64,000 bases of DNA from NCBI RefSeq assembly GCF_020523985.1, contig NZ_JAIVKM010000002.1, positions 1-64,000 on the forward strand, written 5' to 3'. This document shows positions 55,364-63,036 of this stretch, piece by piece. Numbering within the stretch: the first letter of the stretch is position 1; each line of letters starts with the position of its first letter. The position numbers and the translations under genes are program-made. The stretch comes from Mangrovibacter yixingensis (GTDB lineage: Bacteria; Pseudomonadota; Gammaproteobacteria; Enterobacterales; Enterobacteriaceae). Under the pieces are notes generated by a model. It made no database searches, had not been told where the DNA came from, and worked only from the letters and a program-made list of their open reading frames with translations.

Positions 55364-55377
55364 ACGCTCTCCACTGT

Positions 55378-55764
55378 TCAGACGGCTGCACCCGCCGGTT
55401 TGTACAGACTTATCGTGATTTCAACTTTCCCGCCCTTCACTACCGGCCCCCACTCAATCAGCATCTTTTTAACCTGGCTGTCGTCCTCCCATACCCCGGC
55501 ATGAGTCAGGGCATCGAACAGGGCCTTGTTGTAGTTATCCAGGTCACGGCGCTGGTTATTCGGCGGGAACAAAACGATTTCAACCTCTGCCAGCTCGCTG
55601 GATGGCTTTGGCAAACGGCGTAACTGTTCAATGATGGCGGTACAGGCTGCACTCTGATATTTACGGCCCTCGGCACTGACCAGGATACGGCCAGCCATTG
55701 GCCCTTTGTTCGGTGAGCGCCAGTAGGCGTTAACGCTGGGTGGGAATGGTAAGATAAGCTTCAT
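55378..55764 (-). CDS. rusA: RusA-family Holliday junction resolvase
   Basis: 128 aa. Acidic catalytic residues in RRDLDNYNKALFDAL and WEDDSQV, with the LPFPPSVNAYWR start of RusA. Cuts Holliday junctions after phage recombination. Starts within the replication gene stop (ATGA). Confidence 0.9.
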   Translation of the reverse strand: MKLILPFPPSVNAYWRSPNKGPMAGRILVSAEGRKYQSAACTAIIEQLRRLPKPSSELAEVEIVLFPPNNQRRDLDNYNKALFDALTHAGVWEDDSQVKKMLIEWGPVVKGGKVEITISLYKPAGAAV

Positions 55765-56762
55765 GACCGGAATCCCTCCGGAACCTGGCTGTAATCAGTA
55801 CCGGCATAACTGCCTTTGAAAGTGTCCACCCGACCAGTCGGCGATATGGCACCCGGTATCTGCCATTTGCCGTTGATGCATGCCGGGCGCCCGGCTTCAT
55901 CCCACTTCATGGCTTTCTGGTGGTACTCCTGGAAGTTCTCCGGCCCAAACAGCGTTTTGGGGCGCAGGTAATCACACATTTTCGGGTCATCCAGCCATTT
56001 CGCCGTGGCGTAGTCCGTCACGCGGATCAGGTCTTCCGCCGTGAACATGTCCGCCAGGCGACCACGGATATACCCCATGGTGGTTTTGCCATCGCGATAG
56101 CTGGATTTGGTTACCTGGTTGAAATGATCCAAAACGGCAGTGGCCGGATCATCAGGCGTGTTGTCGGGTTGCCCGGCAACCTGACAAGAGGATTTTTTAT
56201 CCTGTGTAATCTCCTGAGTATTCTCTGTGTAATCTCCTGTAAGAAAGTTTGCAGGGATCGCCCCTTCTTGCTTGAGGGATTCCCCCTTACTGGTTTGCGG
56301 TGGTTCCGCATTCTTGTTTGCGGGAATTCCACAATCTTGTTTGCGGGAATGCACCAATCCAGATTGCGGGGGTTCCACATTCTGGAAATCCCCCATTCTG
56401 GTTTTATCCTTGCTTACCTGCTTCACTGGCTTGATTGTCTCAACCAACAATTCTTCAAGGCGCTCAACATTGACCCGGTAGTGCATCGTTGCCGGTACAC
56501 CACGACGATCCTCATCTAACACACCCAGCGCCACCAGACGTTTGCGGGCAGTCTCCTGTTCATCCCTTGTAAGTGCTGTTTCGCTGGTAATATCGGCCTG
56601 AGTTTTATACATCCAGCCGCCATTCATACGGTTATGCCAATAGACCATCTGGGAAAGGAACACAGCCGCAACTGGACCAGCCTTAACCTTCCCTGCTTTC
56701 AGCTTTGCAAAAGCAGGGTTGTAAGCGATTGGCCTGTCTAATAACCTAATCAAATCACTCAT
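55761..56762 (-). CDS. Phage replication protein with internal iterons
   Basis: 333 aa from ATG 56762 (MSDLIRLLDRP) with GAGG upstream; shares a base with the preceding stop. N-terminal winged-helix DNA-binding part (KTQADITSETALTRDEQETA), a variable repeat-coding middle (EPPQSG, EPPQTSKG), then the conserved phage C-terminal domain (LDHFNQVTKSSYRDGK; CDYLRPKTLFGPENFQEY). The middle is encoded by tandem repeats that look like the origin, as in lambda O. Confidence 0.88.
   Translation of the reverse strand: MSDLIRLLDRPIAYNPAFAKLKAGKVKAGPVAAVFLSQMVYWHNRMNGGWMYKTQADITSETALTRDEQETARKRLVALGVLDEDRRGVPATMHYRVNVERLEELLVETIKPVKQVSKDKTRMGDFQNVEPPQSGLVHSRKQDCGIPANKNAEPPQTSKGESLKQEGAIPANFLTGDYTENTQEITQDKKSSCQVAGQPDNTPDDPATAVLDHFNQVTKSSYRDGKTTMGYIRGRLADMFTAEDLIRVTDYATAKWLDDPKMCDYLRPKTLFGPENFQEYHQKAMKWDEAGRPACINGKWQIPGAISPTGRVDTFKGSYAGTDYSQVPEGFRS
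56254..56395. repeat. Iterons: candidate phage replication origin
   Basis: At least four units of 23 bp in tandem (56304-56326, 56327-56349, 56350-56372, 56373-56395), with two more diverged units before them. Units share TTCC-CAAT/ATTCTTG-TTTGCGGGAA; two consecutive ones differ at only a few bases. Inside the replication gene, like lambda ori in O. Confidence 0.75.
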
Positions 56763-57046
56763 CAATCGCCTCTTAAGTGCTCGGGAACGGCTATTGTGTA
56801 GCCGCTTGCTGGTGTTCCCATCTGTAAACCCAAATTGCGCTTACAAATGAATCCTTCCTCGGTTAAAAAATTAATGGCAGTAATCAGTTCACTCGATGAA
56901 CAGCAACAAAACTCACGTAATCTCTTATCTGTAATTATTTTTTCTTTTCCGCCATCACCACTACCTGTTACCTGAATAGACAACATGATTAAGCGGTGTA
57001 ATGGGTTTTTGAATGGGTAATCAAACACGATATCTAAGTCAGTCAT
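56762..57046 (-). CDS. Small phage helix-turn-helix-type protein
   Basis: 94 aa (FDYPFKNPLHRLIMLSIQVT; KRLREFCCCSSSELITAINFL). Looks like a winged-helix helper placed before the replication gene in e14-like phages. Function unknown. Overlaps both neighbours by a few bases. Confidence 0.75.
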   Translation of the reverse strand: MTDLDIVFDYPFKNPLHRLIMLSIQVTGSGDGGKEKIITDKRLREFCCCSSSELITAINFLTEEGFICKRNLGLQMGTPASGYTIAVPEHLRGD

Positions 57047-57443
57047 GAGCTTTTCCTTCAGGTTTCCGATGGTTGTTATCTACAACCACACTACCTGATA
57101 CCAACCACTCAGGAGTCCACTCTTTTAAACTTTTCCCTGAACCGCTCAACGGGCTGCATGCACTCATGCGGGTAGCCCTGGCGCATGAAAATGACCTGCT
57201 GTTTTTCCCGGTCGTAACCAATGACATGGACAAGGAAACCTCGTGGGTCTTTGTACTGGCGGTCAAGTTTCTGCATAACGCTCTGGCCCTCCGGGAGTAC
57301 ACACCCACAATTGATGCCGCCCTGCTGTGGTTACATGCCACCCAGCGCCCTGATACCATCCGTTCATACCGAAACAACGTGGTTCCCGGCACAGGGATTC
57401 CCCGCAGTTGCGGTAAGCGGCTGTTAGCCGTTAAACTGTTCAT
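57039..57443 (-). CDS. Basic phage protein, unknown (134 aa)
   Basis: 134 aa, ATGA overlap with the YmfL stop and GGAGAA 8 bp upstream, so coupled translation is likely. Arg/Ser-rich (GRWVACNHSRAASIVGVYSR). An antisense frame exists on the + strand (57073-57450), but it has no such coupling. Often seen in early operons of lambdoid prophages, as I recall; no function known. Confidence 0.65.
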   Translation of the reverse strand: MNSLTANSRLPQLRGIPVPGTTLFRYERMVSGRWVACNHSRAASIVGVYSRRARALCRNLTASTKTHEVSLSMSLVTTGKNSRSFSCARATRMSACSPLSGSGKSLKEWTPEWLVSGSVVVDNNHRKPEGKAHD

Positions 57444-57991
57444 GCGTTAGTTTCTCCACGAATACGACACGCCAGGGCGCCCGGAGCTGCACACTCGCGG
57501 GCGCCACTTTCTTCCGGCTCACAGAAAATCCGGAATAACAGCGTTAAGTGTTCCTGCCACTTCGCCATAACCTGGTAGCTGTTCTCGTCAATCTGCTGCT
57601 TCTCTGTGGCATCAATAACACCGTCTTCCGTGGCTTTACGCAGATAAGCTGAGTGCTTACCAATCCACTCTATGGACTCCATCAGGCGTTGGTTGATATC
57701 GCCGTTATCCACTTCTTCCAGCTCCACCAGCGGAACATTCACGCTGTTTGAATTGTGCGAAACGGCATCGGCGATGTACTTCGTACCACTGGCCTGCTGT
57801 AGCACCATGGCCCACCCCATTGGGAAAACCTGGTCACCATCAGTACGCAGGCGGTTGAACAATGCGTTTTCTGTTACGTCCAGCCATTCAGCAGCCTCGG
57901 CGTACCCACCAGGCAATGCCGCGATAGTTCGTTTGATTGCAGCCACCAGCCAGGTTGGCTGTTTTTCGACTTTCCAGTGTTGCTTACCCAC
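57440..57991 (-). CDS. YmfL-like regulator (CII position)
   Basis: 183 aa. Closely resembles e14 YmfL: QPTWLVAAIKRTIAALPGGY, EWLDVTENALFNRLRTDGDQ and the end ARECAAPGALA...GETNA. N-terminal helix-turn-helix. In the place of lambda cII, after cro. It is reported as a DNA-binding regulator with effects on the cell cycle in E. coli. Confidence 0.87.
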   Translation of the reverse strand: MGKQHWKVEKQPTWLVAAIKRTIAALPGGYAEAAEWLDVTENALFNRLRTDGDQVFPMGWAMVLQQASGTKYIADAVSHNSNSVNVPLVELEEVDNGDINQRLMESIEWIGKHSAYLRKATEDGVIDATEKQQIDENSYQVMAKWQEHLTLLFRIFCEPEESGARECAAPGALACRIRGETNA

Positions 57992-58019
57992 GGTTAACCC
58001 CTTCTTTCTGTGGTTACGT

Positions 58020-58229
58020 CTATGCCGCTGACCTGCTAATTTTGTTGTAAAGCTCAGGGCGAAATACCAACTTACCTTTGGTTCTAATTTCAGCCTCGGC
58101 GGCTCTTCCTTTTGGAATCAACCCACCAGGACGCTTTCTCCATTGATAGAAAGCCTCTGGCGAGACGCCGAAGAAGTCAGCAGCCTTATTTGGCGTACCG
58201 AAAAACGCTTCTAACTCTGTCGTTGTCAT
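58020..58229 (-). CDS. Cro-like repressor
   Basis: 69 aa. Helix-turn-helix FFGTPNKAADFFGVSPEAFYQWRK region of the YdaS/Cro type. GGAGGA lies 5 bp before the ATG and overlaps the first operator. Divergent from cI, with PR between. Confidence 0.87.
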   Translation of the reverse strand: MTTTELEAFFGTPNKAADFFGVSPEAFYQWRKRPGGLIPKGRAAEAEIRTKGKLVFRPELYNKISRSAA

Positions 58230-58237
58230 ACATCCTC

Positions 58238-58300
58238 CTAAGTTAACTTAGATATTATTGTCTAATTTATTTTTGGTCAATTAAAACTAAGATAACTTAG
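58238..58300. promoter_or_regulatory. PR/PRM region with two operators
   Basis: Perfect palindrome CTAAGTTAACTTAG (58238-58251) and CTAAGATAACTTAG (58287-58300) flank PR: on the minus strand -35 TTGACC (58280-58275) and -10 TAATAT (58257-58252), 17-bp spacer. The first operator covers the start and cro ribosome site. A weak rightward PRM could use TTGTCT (58258-58263). Confidence 0.85.
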
Positions 58301-58323
58301 GTTTCTCTACTGGAAGATTTCTC

Positions 58324-58968
58324 GTGGGTACACTCGGTTCGCGAATAAGGTCCTTGAGAAAGGACAGAAAACTGACCCAAGTCCAATTAGGAAAAATTGT
58401 CGGTGTTTCTGACGTGACGGTTGGCTATTGGGAAAAAGATCAAAACCAGCCAGGTGGTGTTTCGCTAACCAAGCTGGCTAAGTTTTTCGGTGTTTCAGAA
58501 GGTTTTCTGGTCACAGGAAAAGAAGAAAAATCCAATGTGGATACAGCATCACTCGGTGCAATGCGTGTGCCAGTCATAAGTTGGGTGCAAGCAGGAGGCT
58601 GGACCGGGGAAAGCGATGCCACCAATCTTGAAGGAACACTCGAGTACGTGCTAACGACAGACGCACATTCACTAGGGACCTTTGCCCTAAGAGTGAAAGG
58701 CAAATCTATGGAGCCAGACTTCAGGGAGGGCGACACCATAATAGTTGATCCTGAGCTTGCCCCGGGTCCCGGTGACTATGTTGTTGCAAAGAACGGGGGT
58801 AATGAAGCGACCTTCAAAAAATACCGTTCCCGGGGTGTAACGGAAAGCGGAGAGGATGTATTCGAACTCGTCCCATTAAACCCTGATTTCGCTACACTTG
58901 ACTCATCAAGAGAAAGAATTCTCATCATCGGCGTAGTTGTTGAACACCGCCGTACGATGCGCCACTAA
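58324..58968 (+). CDS. CI-like prophage repressor (S24 peptidase)
   Basis: 214 aa from GTG 58324 with GGAAGA upstream. N-terminal helix-turn-helix (LTQVQLGKIVGVSDVTVGYW), C-terminal LexA-type domain: cleavage bond Ala-Gly in ISWVQAGGWTG (near 92), catalytic Ser in KGKSMEPDF and Lys in YVVAKNGG. RecA-dependent self-cleavage would induce the prophage. Confidence 0.93.
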   Translation: MGTLGSRIRSLRKDRKLTQVQLGKIVGVSDVTVGYWEKDQNQPGGVSLTKLAKFFGVSEGFLVTGKEEKSNVDTASLGAMRVPVISWVQAGGWTGESDATNLEGTLEYVLTTDAHSLGTFALRVKGKSMEPDFREGDTIIVDPELAPGPGDYVVAKNGGNEATFKKYRSRGVTESGEDVFELVPLNPDFATLDSSRERILIIGVVVEHRRTMRH

Positions 58969-58999
58969 TCACTTCCCTCCTCAGTCAGATGATGAAAAA

Positions 59000-59051
59000 C
59001 TAATTTTATTTAGATTTTCATCTTGACCAATAATCTAAGTTAATTTAGATT
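59000..59051 (+). promoter_or_regulatory. PL promoter with CI-type operators
   Basis: -35 TTGACC (59023-59028) and -10 TAGATT (59046-59051), 17-bp spacer. Operator CTAAGTTAATTTAG (59035-59048) lies between and over the -10; a weaker site CTAATTTTATTTAG is at 59000-59013 and a half site CTAAG-TTTTTAG at 59069-59080. Same palindrome as at PR, so CI should control both. Confidence 0.8.
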
Positions 59052-59180
59052 TTAATCATCAACAGAATCTAAGTTTTTAGCATATTTGTTGATATCGCAG
59101 ACTGACAAGTCACCTCCCTGTTCTGGCGGCCCGGCTTCTCTTGATGGTCGGTAACCGCCAGCTTTTTCAGGGAAACAAAA

Positions 59181-59210
59181 AGCGCCCACTGGACGCTTCG
59201 CTCTTTAACA
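59181..59210 (+). promoter_or_regulatory. boxA-like element with short hairpin (nut-like)
   Basis: CGCTCTTTAACA (59199-59210) equals the boxA core seen in the rrn leader, and is preceded by a small hairpin AGCG-CCCACTGGA-CGCT (59181-59197). It lies between PL and the first PL gene. In lambda nut sites boxA comes before boxB, so the order is reversed here. Confidence 0.4.
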
Positions 59211-59246
59211 ATCTGGATATTCCCAACAAAATCAGGAGGTATCTCT

Positions 59247-59549
59247 ATGATCATTTTTACTGCACTGATTCACCCGAATGGTTTTTTTGTTAATGCAGAC
59301 CAACAAAATGACTTCTGGGTATTTTTCAGTAATAAAGTGGGCTGGGGACGCTTCACTATGGTTAAACCCAATAGTGAGTTCACAGATGGCGGAGCGCTGT
59401 TTGAATTATGTGAAATGCGTCCGGCAAATGCTCCAACCCCTTACCCAACAGTTGAAGCGTCAGATGTTTTATGGCGTCGGAAGGAAGCGATCGCAGCTGA
59501 GATAGCAATTTCTTCTTATCTTCAGGAGTCGCGGAACCAGATGAGTTAA
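59247..59549 (+). CDS. Unrecognised 100-aa protein, first in the PL operon
   Basis: AGGAGGT 6 bp before ATG 59247 is a very strong ribosome site. N-terminal half (IIFTALIHPNGFFVNADQQN; FFSNKVGWGRFTM) looks like a compact beta-rich fold. Its last 57 codons are antisense to the convergent gene; the C-terminal half may be a read-on after that gene arrived. No family recognised. Confidence 0.6.
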   Translation: MIIFTALIHPNGFFVNADQQNDFWVFFSNKVGWGRFTMVKPNSEFTDGGALFELCEMRPANAPTPYPTVEASDVLWRRKEAIAAEIAISSYLQESRNQMS

Positions 59550-59883
59550 TAATCTTCTCCAACTCATCGAGAGTTTCACCATGCAGCTGGATGGTAAGAA
59601 CATTGATAATTGCACCTAATCCACCATCATCACGAATAAAATCAATCCCCTTAGCTGTAATTTCAAGACGGTTAAGGTTAATTACATAATCATTTATACC
59701 TTTTTTGATACCACTGACGATCAAGTCATGCCCTTCTAAATACAAAAGGTTGGCAGCTATTGCATCTTCGCTGCCAAAACTATCTTGCAGTTTTTGGAAT
59801 ACATCCGGCTCAATTGGATTTGGTGAGGCCTCGTAAAGGACCTGTAACAACTGGCGTTGAAGCCCTCGATCAAACTTATCCAT
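59380..59883 (-). CDS. 167-aa protein, convergent, probable winged helix
   Basis: Starts MDKFDRGLQRQLLQVLYEASPNP, then short helices and a wing (YLEGHDLIVSGIKKG), resembling a helix-turn-helix regulator; C-terminal amphipathic helices (IKHLTLQLLGKGLEHLPDAF). Proteins of this type occur in prophages and islands, from memory; function unknown. Transcribed against the PL operon, so expressed in the lysogen if at all. Confidence 0.72.
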   Translation of the reverse strand: MDKFDRGLQRQLLQVLYEASPNPIEPDVFQKLQDSFGSEDAIAANLLYLEGHDLIVSGIKKGINDYVINLNRLEITAKGIDFIRDDGGLGAIINVLTIQLHGETLDELEKIINSSGSATPEDKKKLLSQLRSLPSDAIKHLTLQLLGKGLEHLPDAFHIIQTALRHL

Positions 59884-60054
59884 CTATCTATCCATGCTGT
59901 TGTAGGAATATCCAGATTAGCTGAATCCTGATAGCTGGGAAATGACCTGAGTGTGGTTACAAACAGGAAAAATATACCTGTAATCCACCAGCTTTTTCAG
60001 GGCGCAGGAGTCTGGTGTTTATCCATGACCCCAGACCACTGCGAAGGAACGCAA

Positions 60055-60123
60055 ATGCTGTGTAGACCTTTGGCGGTACCAGATCTTCAACCCAACACCA
60101 GGAGGATGAAGATAGTGTTCTGA
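60055..60123 (+). CDS. 22-codon small ORF in the PL leader
   Basis: AAGGA 6 bp before ATG 60055; reads MLCRPLAVPDLQPNTRRMKI plus two residues to TGA 60121. Basic, no known family. Could be a small leader peptide for the hairpin and genes downstream. The rest of 59884-60275 holds no larger gene. Confidence 0.4.
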   Translation: MLCRPLAVPDLQPNTRRMKIVF

Positions 60124-60141
60124 CTGGTACCGCAATTTTTT

Positions 60142-60230
60142 ACACAACACACAAGGGCATCACCGGGTGACGGGCTCATTCCCCAATCCGCCCGGGTGGT
60201 TGCAGCCACAGGTGCCCTTTTGTGTTGTGT
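60142..60230 (+). repeat. Large imperfect stem-loop before the 119-aa gene
   Basis: ACACAACACACAAGGGCATC (60142-60161) pairs with the complement near GGTGCCCTTTTGTGTTGTGT (60211-60230), and an inner stem CACCGGG / CCCGGGTGG also forms. About 89 nt of structure, 46 bp before the next ATG. No terminator T-run. Confidence 0.7.
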
Positions 60231-60275
60231 GGAGAAACTAACCGGCGGTGATGCCGCCATTCTGAGGGTAAACCG

Positions 60276-60635
60276 ATGGACAAAGAGCGCTTAACCAATG
60301 TCCCCGACTTCTTTGGGGAGCTTGATGGCGGAGTCTTCGAAAACAAAATCGCTGCCGTTCTCAACGATGTGGCTTCTGGCGTACTCAATAACCGTGCAAA
60401 GGGCAAAGTCACTATCAGCCTGGAGATCAGCCCGTTCGATGATAACCGGGTAAAAATTTCTCACAAGCTGTCTTCCGTGCGCCCAACTGCCCGCGGAAAG
60501 TCGTCTGAAGAAGACACCACGGAAACACCGATGTACGTCAACCGGGGCGGCAAGCTCTCGGTATTACAGGAGGACCAGGGGCAACTGTTCACCCTGGCTG
60601 GCGAGACTGACGCGAAATTACGCGGCACCAACTGA
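60276..60635 (+). CDS. Phage protein of unknown function (119 aa), YfdQ neighbour
   Basis: 119 aa (ERLTNVPDFFGELDGGVFEN; DTTETPMYVNRGGKLSVLQED). It precedes the DUF2303 gene by 32 bp, a pair conserved in CPS-53-like and other enterobacterial prophages, as I recall (YfdP position). Role unknown. Confidence 0.75.
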   Translation: MDKERLTNVPDFFGELDGGVFENKIAAVLNDVASGVLNNRAKGKVTISLEISPFDDNRVKISHKLSSVRPTARGKSSEEDTTETPMYVNRGGKLSVLQEDQGQLFTLAGETDAKLRGTN

Positions 60636-60667
60636 TTATTACTTACCCGACAATTTAAGGATCATTC

Positions 60668-61492
60668 ATGTCACAGCAACTTGATTCAACCGCCATTGAC
60701 CAGGTACGCGAACTGGTAATGAGCCAACTGGCAGAAGAAAAGCTTGCCGGTGCTGACTGCCCTGCAGTAGCGGTACCGACAAATGTTCATGTTCAGTCAC
60801 TGGAAAACCTCTATACCGGGCGCTTCCGGTTTCGCGGGAAGATGGAAACAGCCAGCATCGACGACTTTGTCCGCTATTCAACTGGCTATGCCGCCGAAGG
60901 TACCCGCTGTTTTATCAATGCCGACAAAATGCGGGCGGCTTCCGTATTCAACCTGGGTACGCTCAATGAACCCGGCCATGCTGATAACACTGCCGTTCTC
61001 GCCCTGAAGCGCACCGCGCCCTACTCTGCGCTGCTGAATATCAACGGCGACCGTAACAGCCAGAAGCAGCTGGCCGAGTGGCTGGAAGACTGGTCCGATT
61101 ATGTCACTGGCTTTTCGGCTGACGGTGAACCCATCGATGCCAAAAAGGCCGCAGCTTCTGTTCGCAAAATCACAATTGATGCCGTCCGCAGTGCTGACTA
61201 TGAAGATCAGGACTTCAGTGGCAAACGCAGTGTGATGGAAAGCGTGGAAGCCAAAAGCAAAGACATTATGCCAGTGGCCTTCGAGTTTAAGTGTGTACCG
61301 TATGAAGGGCTGGAAGAATACCGTTTCAAAGTGCGCATGAGCATTCTTACCAGTGATTCTCCTGTTCTGGTTCTGCGTATTGTCCAGCTTGAAGCCTACG
61401 AAGAAGAAATGGCCCAGGAGTTTCGTGACCTGCTGGTTGAGGACTTCAAAGACAGCGCCGTAGAAACCTTTATCGGCGTATTCCAGGCCTGA
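60668..61492 (+). CDS. YfdQ-like DUF2303 protein
   Basis: 274 aa, DUF2303 length. Core [20 protein letters not shown], the [16 protein letters not shown] motif and [19 protein letters not shown]. Common in PL operons of enterobacterial prophages; no known activity. AAGGATC upstream. A hairpin AAATGCCCC/GGGGCATTT (61505-61526) follows, without T-run. Confidence 0.85.
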   Translation: MSQQLDSTAIDQVRELVMSQLAEEKLAGADCPAVAVPTNVHVQSLENLYTGRFRFRGKMETASIDDFVRYSTGYAAEGTRCFINADKMRAASVFNLGTLNEPGHADNTAVLALKRTAPYSALLNINGDRNSQKQLAEWLEDWSDYVTGFSADGEPIDAKKAAASVRKITIDAVRSADYEDQDFSGKRSVMESVEAKSKDIMPVAFEFKCVPYEGLEEYRFKVRMSILTSDSPVLVLRIVQLEAYEEEMAQEFRDLLVEDFKDSAVETFIGVFQA

Positions 61493-61626
61493 CAGCCCAG
61501 CCTTAAATGCCCCACCCGGGGCATTTAGTGAAGCGCATTCAATTTAATTATCGCCACCCGGCGAGGGATCCGCTCAACCAAAATTCAGCGCGGTGCAGCG
61601 CGTAAATAACACGGAGAACTGACCAC

Positions 61627-62031
61627 ATGAATATGCCTCTCACTGATATGCCGCTGGAGGAATTAATTAGAACAGCGAGAAGTTATGCCACCAGCATGAC
61701 ACCAATAACTACGTATACCGAAATCATGAACGAACTGATTAACCGCGTTGATGTGCTGCGTGTGCGTGGGAAGGTTTTAGTTAACGAAAACGCAGCAATC
61801 AAATGCATGAATGACTGCCTGGCGGAAGAGCTGCGTGGCCACCAGCCGGCTGGCGCTGAAATGCACTTCATTTGGCAGAAATGCGAAACCCCGCTTACCG
61901 AGGAATTAATCGCAATCATCCGGGCTGAGGGTGTGGAAATGTTTGGCAGGAAATATCCCTCTGCAGGAATTATTGCTATGTCATTTGCTACCAGTCTTCG
62001 GCAGGAGGGGAAAGATGGCAGAGCTTATTGA
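61627..62031 (+). CDS. Phage protein, unknown (134 aa)
   Basis: CGGAGAA about 8 bp upstream of the ATG. Helical N-terminal half (PLEELIRTARSYATSM) with a coiled stretch, then PLTEELIAIIRAEGVEMFGRKY, a short domain seen in several lambdoid small-gene clusters. Overlaps the start of the DksA-like gene. Confidence 0.65.
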   Translation: MNMPLTDMPLEELIRTARSYATSMTPITTYTEIMNELINRVDVLRVRGKVLVNENAAIKCMNDCLAEELRGHQPAGAEMHFIWQKCETPLTEELIAIIRAEGVEMFGRKYPSAGIIAMSFATSLRQEGKDGRAY

Positions 62032-62233
62032 TGAAGCCAACGAACGCGCCGAATTTAATATCAGCATAGCGATAGCCAATGCCCGTATTAACCACGATGC
62101 GGTTTCTGCAACTCACTGCAAAGATTGCGGCGAACTTATTCCAGAAAAACGCCGTGTAGCCGTTCCCGGTTGCACCATGTGTATTGAATGCCAGACACTC
62201 ACTGATAAACGTAGAAAAGCAGGTACTGCATGA
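62015..62233 (+). CDS. TraR/DksA-type zinc finger protein
   Basis: 72 aa from ATG 62015 with AGGAGGGG upstream. Four Cys (CKDC and CTMC, CIEC region) with ELIPEKRRVAVPGCT is the TraR/DksA core; the coiled-coil N-terminus is short as in phage TraR. May bind the RNA polymerase secondary channel. ATGA overlap with the exonuclease gene. Confidence 0.9.
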   Translation: MAELIDEANERAEFNISIAIANARINHDAVSATHCKDCGELIPEKRRVAVPGCTMCIECQTLTDKRRKAGTA

Positions 62234-62784
62234 ATCATTTAATGATTGATATTGAAAGTATGGGCACCAAACCCAACGCACCAGTAGTTTCCATTGGCGC
62301 CGTATTTTTCGACCCTGAGTCCGGTGAGTCAGGGCCTGAGTTTTACCAGGTCATTGACCTTACCAGTGCCATGGCTACCGGTGCCATTCCTGATGGCGAT
62401 ACTATCTTGTGGTGGCTTAAGCAATCACCCGAAGCGAGGGCAGCAATTACCACCAGCGATAGCGTCTCTATTAATGCGGCGTTACTCGGCCTGAGCGCGT
62501 TTATTAAAGACAACACCAATGCTGGCAGAGTCCAGATATGGAGCAATGGCGCGAACTTTGATGGCGTTATTCTTCGGGCCAGCTATGAGCGTATTGATAT
62601 TCCCTGTCCATGGAAATTCTGGAACGAACTGGATGTGCGAACCATTGTCGCCATGGGGCGAGCGGTGGGTTTCGATCCGAAACGGGATATGCCTTTTGAG
62701 GGTGAACAACATAACGCCCTGGCTGATGCCAGACACCAGGCAAAGTACGTATCAGCTATTTGGCAGCGAATCGTAAAACCATAA
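62230..62784 (+). CDS. DEDDh 3'-5' exonuclease
   Basis: 184 aa. MIDIESMGT (ExoI, first Asp/Glu), SNGANFDGV (ExoII) and HNALADARHQ (ExoIII, His and Asp) give the DEDDh set. Belongs to the small phage exoribonuclease/ExoX-like proteins of PL operons. Substrate (RNA or DNA) unknown. Confidence 0.9.
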   Translation: MNHLMIDIESMGTKPNAPVVSIGAVFFDPESGESGPEFYQVIDLTSAMATGAIPDGDTILWWLKQSPEARAAITTSDSVSINAALLGLSAFIKDNTNAGRVQIWSNGANFDGVILRASYERIDIPCPWKFWNELDVRTIVAMGRAVGFDPKRDMPFEGEQHNALADARHQAKYVSAIWQRIVKP

Positions 62785-62829
62785 ATAATCTAATGGCCGG
62801 GTGCAGCCGGTCGTTATACGGAGAAACTT

Positions 62830-63036
62830 ATGCTGAACCTCGATTGTGTACCGATCTCAACTTATTGCAAAGAAACTGGTGAGACAACTGAAGCTATCAA
62901 CAAACGTATACAACGTGGTGTTTGGTTTGAAGGTATTCAGGTTCTGAAAGTGGAAGGCGTTAAGGAGAGATGGATTGATCTAAATGAGGTTGCTAAATGG
63001 GCCAGACAGAATCGCCTAAACTCCCGCGCGGCGTAA
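62830..63036 (+). CDS. Excisionase (DUF1233-like)
   Basis: 68 aa. Winged-helix Xis: ISTYCKETGETTEAINKRIQ, then GVWFEGIQVLKVEGVKERWIDL. CGGAGAAACTT before the ATG. Overlaps the integrase start by 40 bp. It biases recombination toward excision. Confidence 0.88.
   Translation: MLNLDCVPISTYCKETGETTEAINKRIQRGVWFEGIQVLKVEGVKERWIDLNEVAKWARQNRLNSRAA

Noticed and set aside
56254..56395. CRISPR-like array
   Set aside because: Repeats are directly abutting 23-bp units without spacers and lie inside a coding gene; iterons fit, CRISPR does not.
57073..57450. 125-codon + frame opposite the 134-aa early gene
   Set aside because: The minus gene is coupled by ATGA overlap to YmfL and has a good ribosome site; the + frame has neither.
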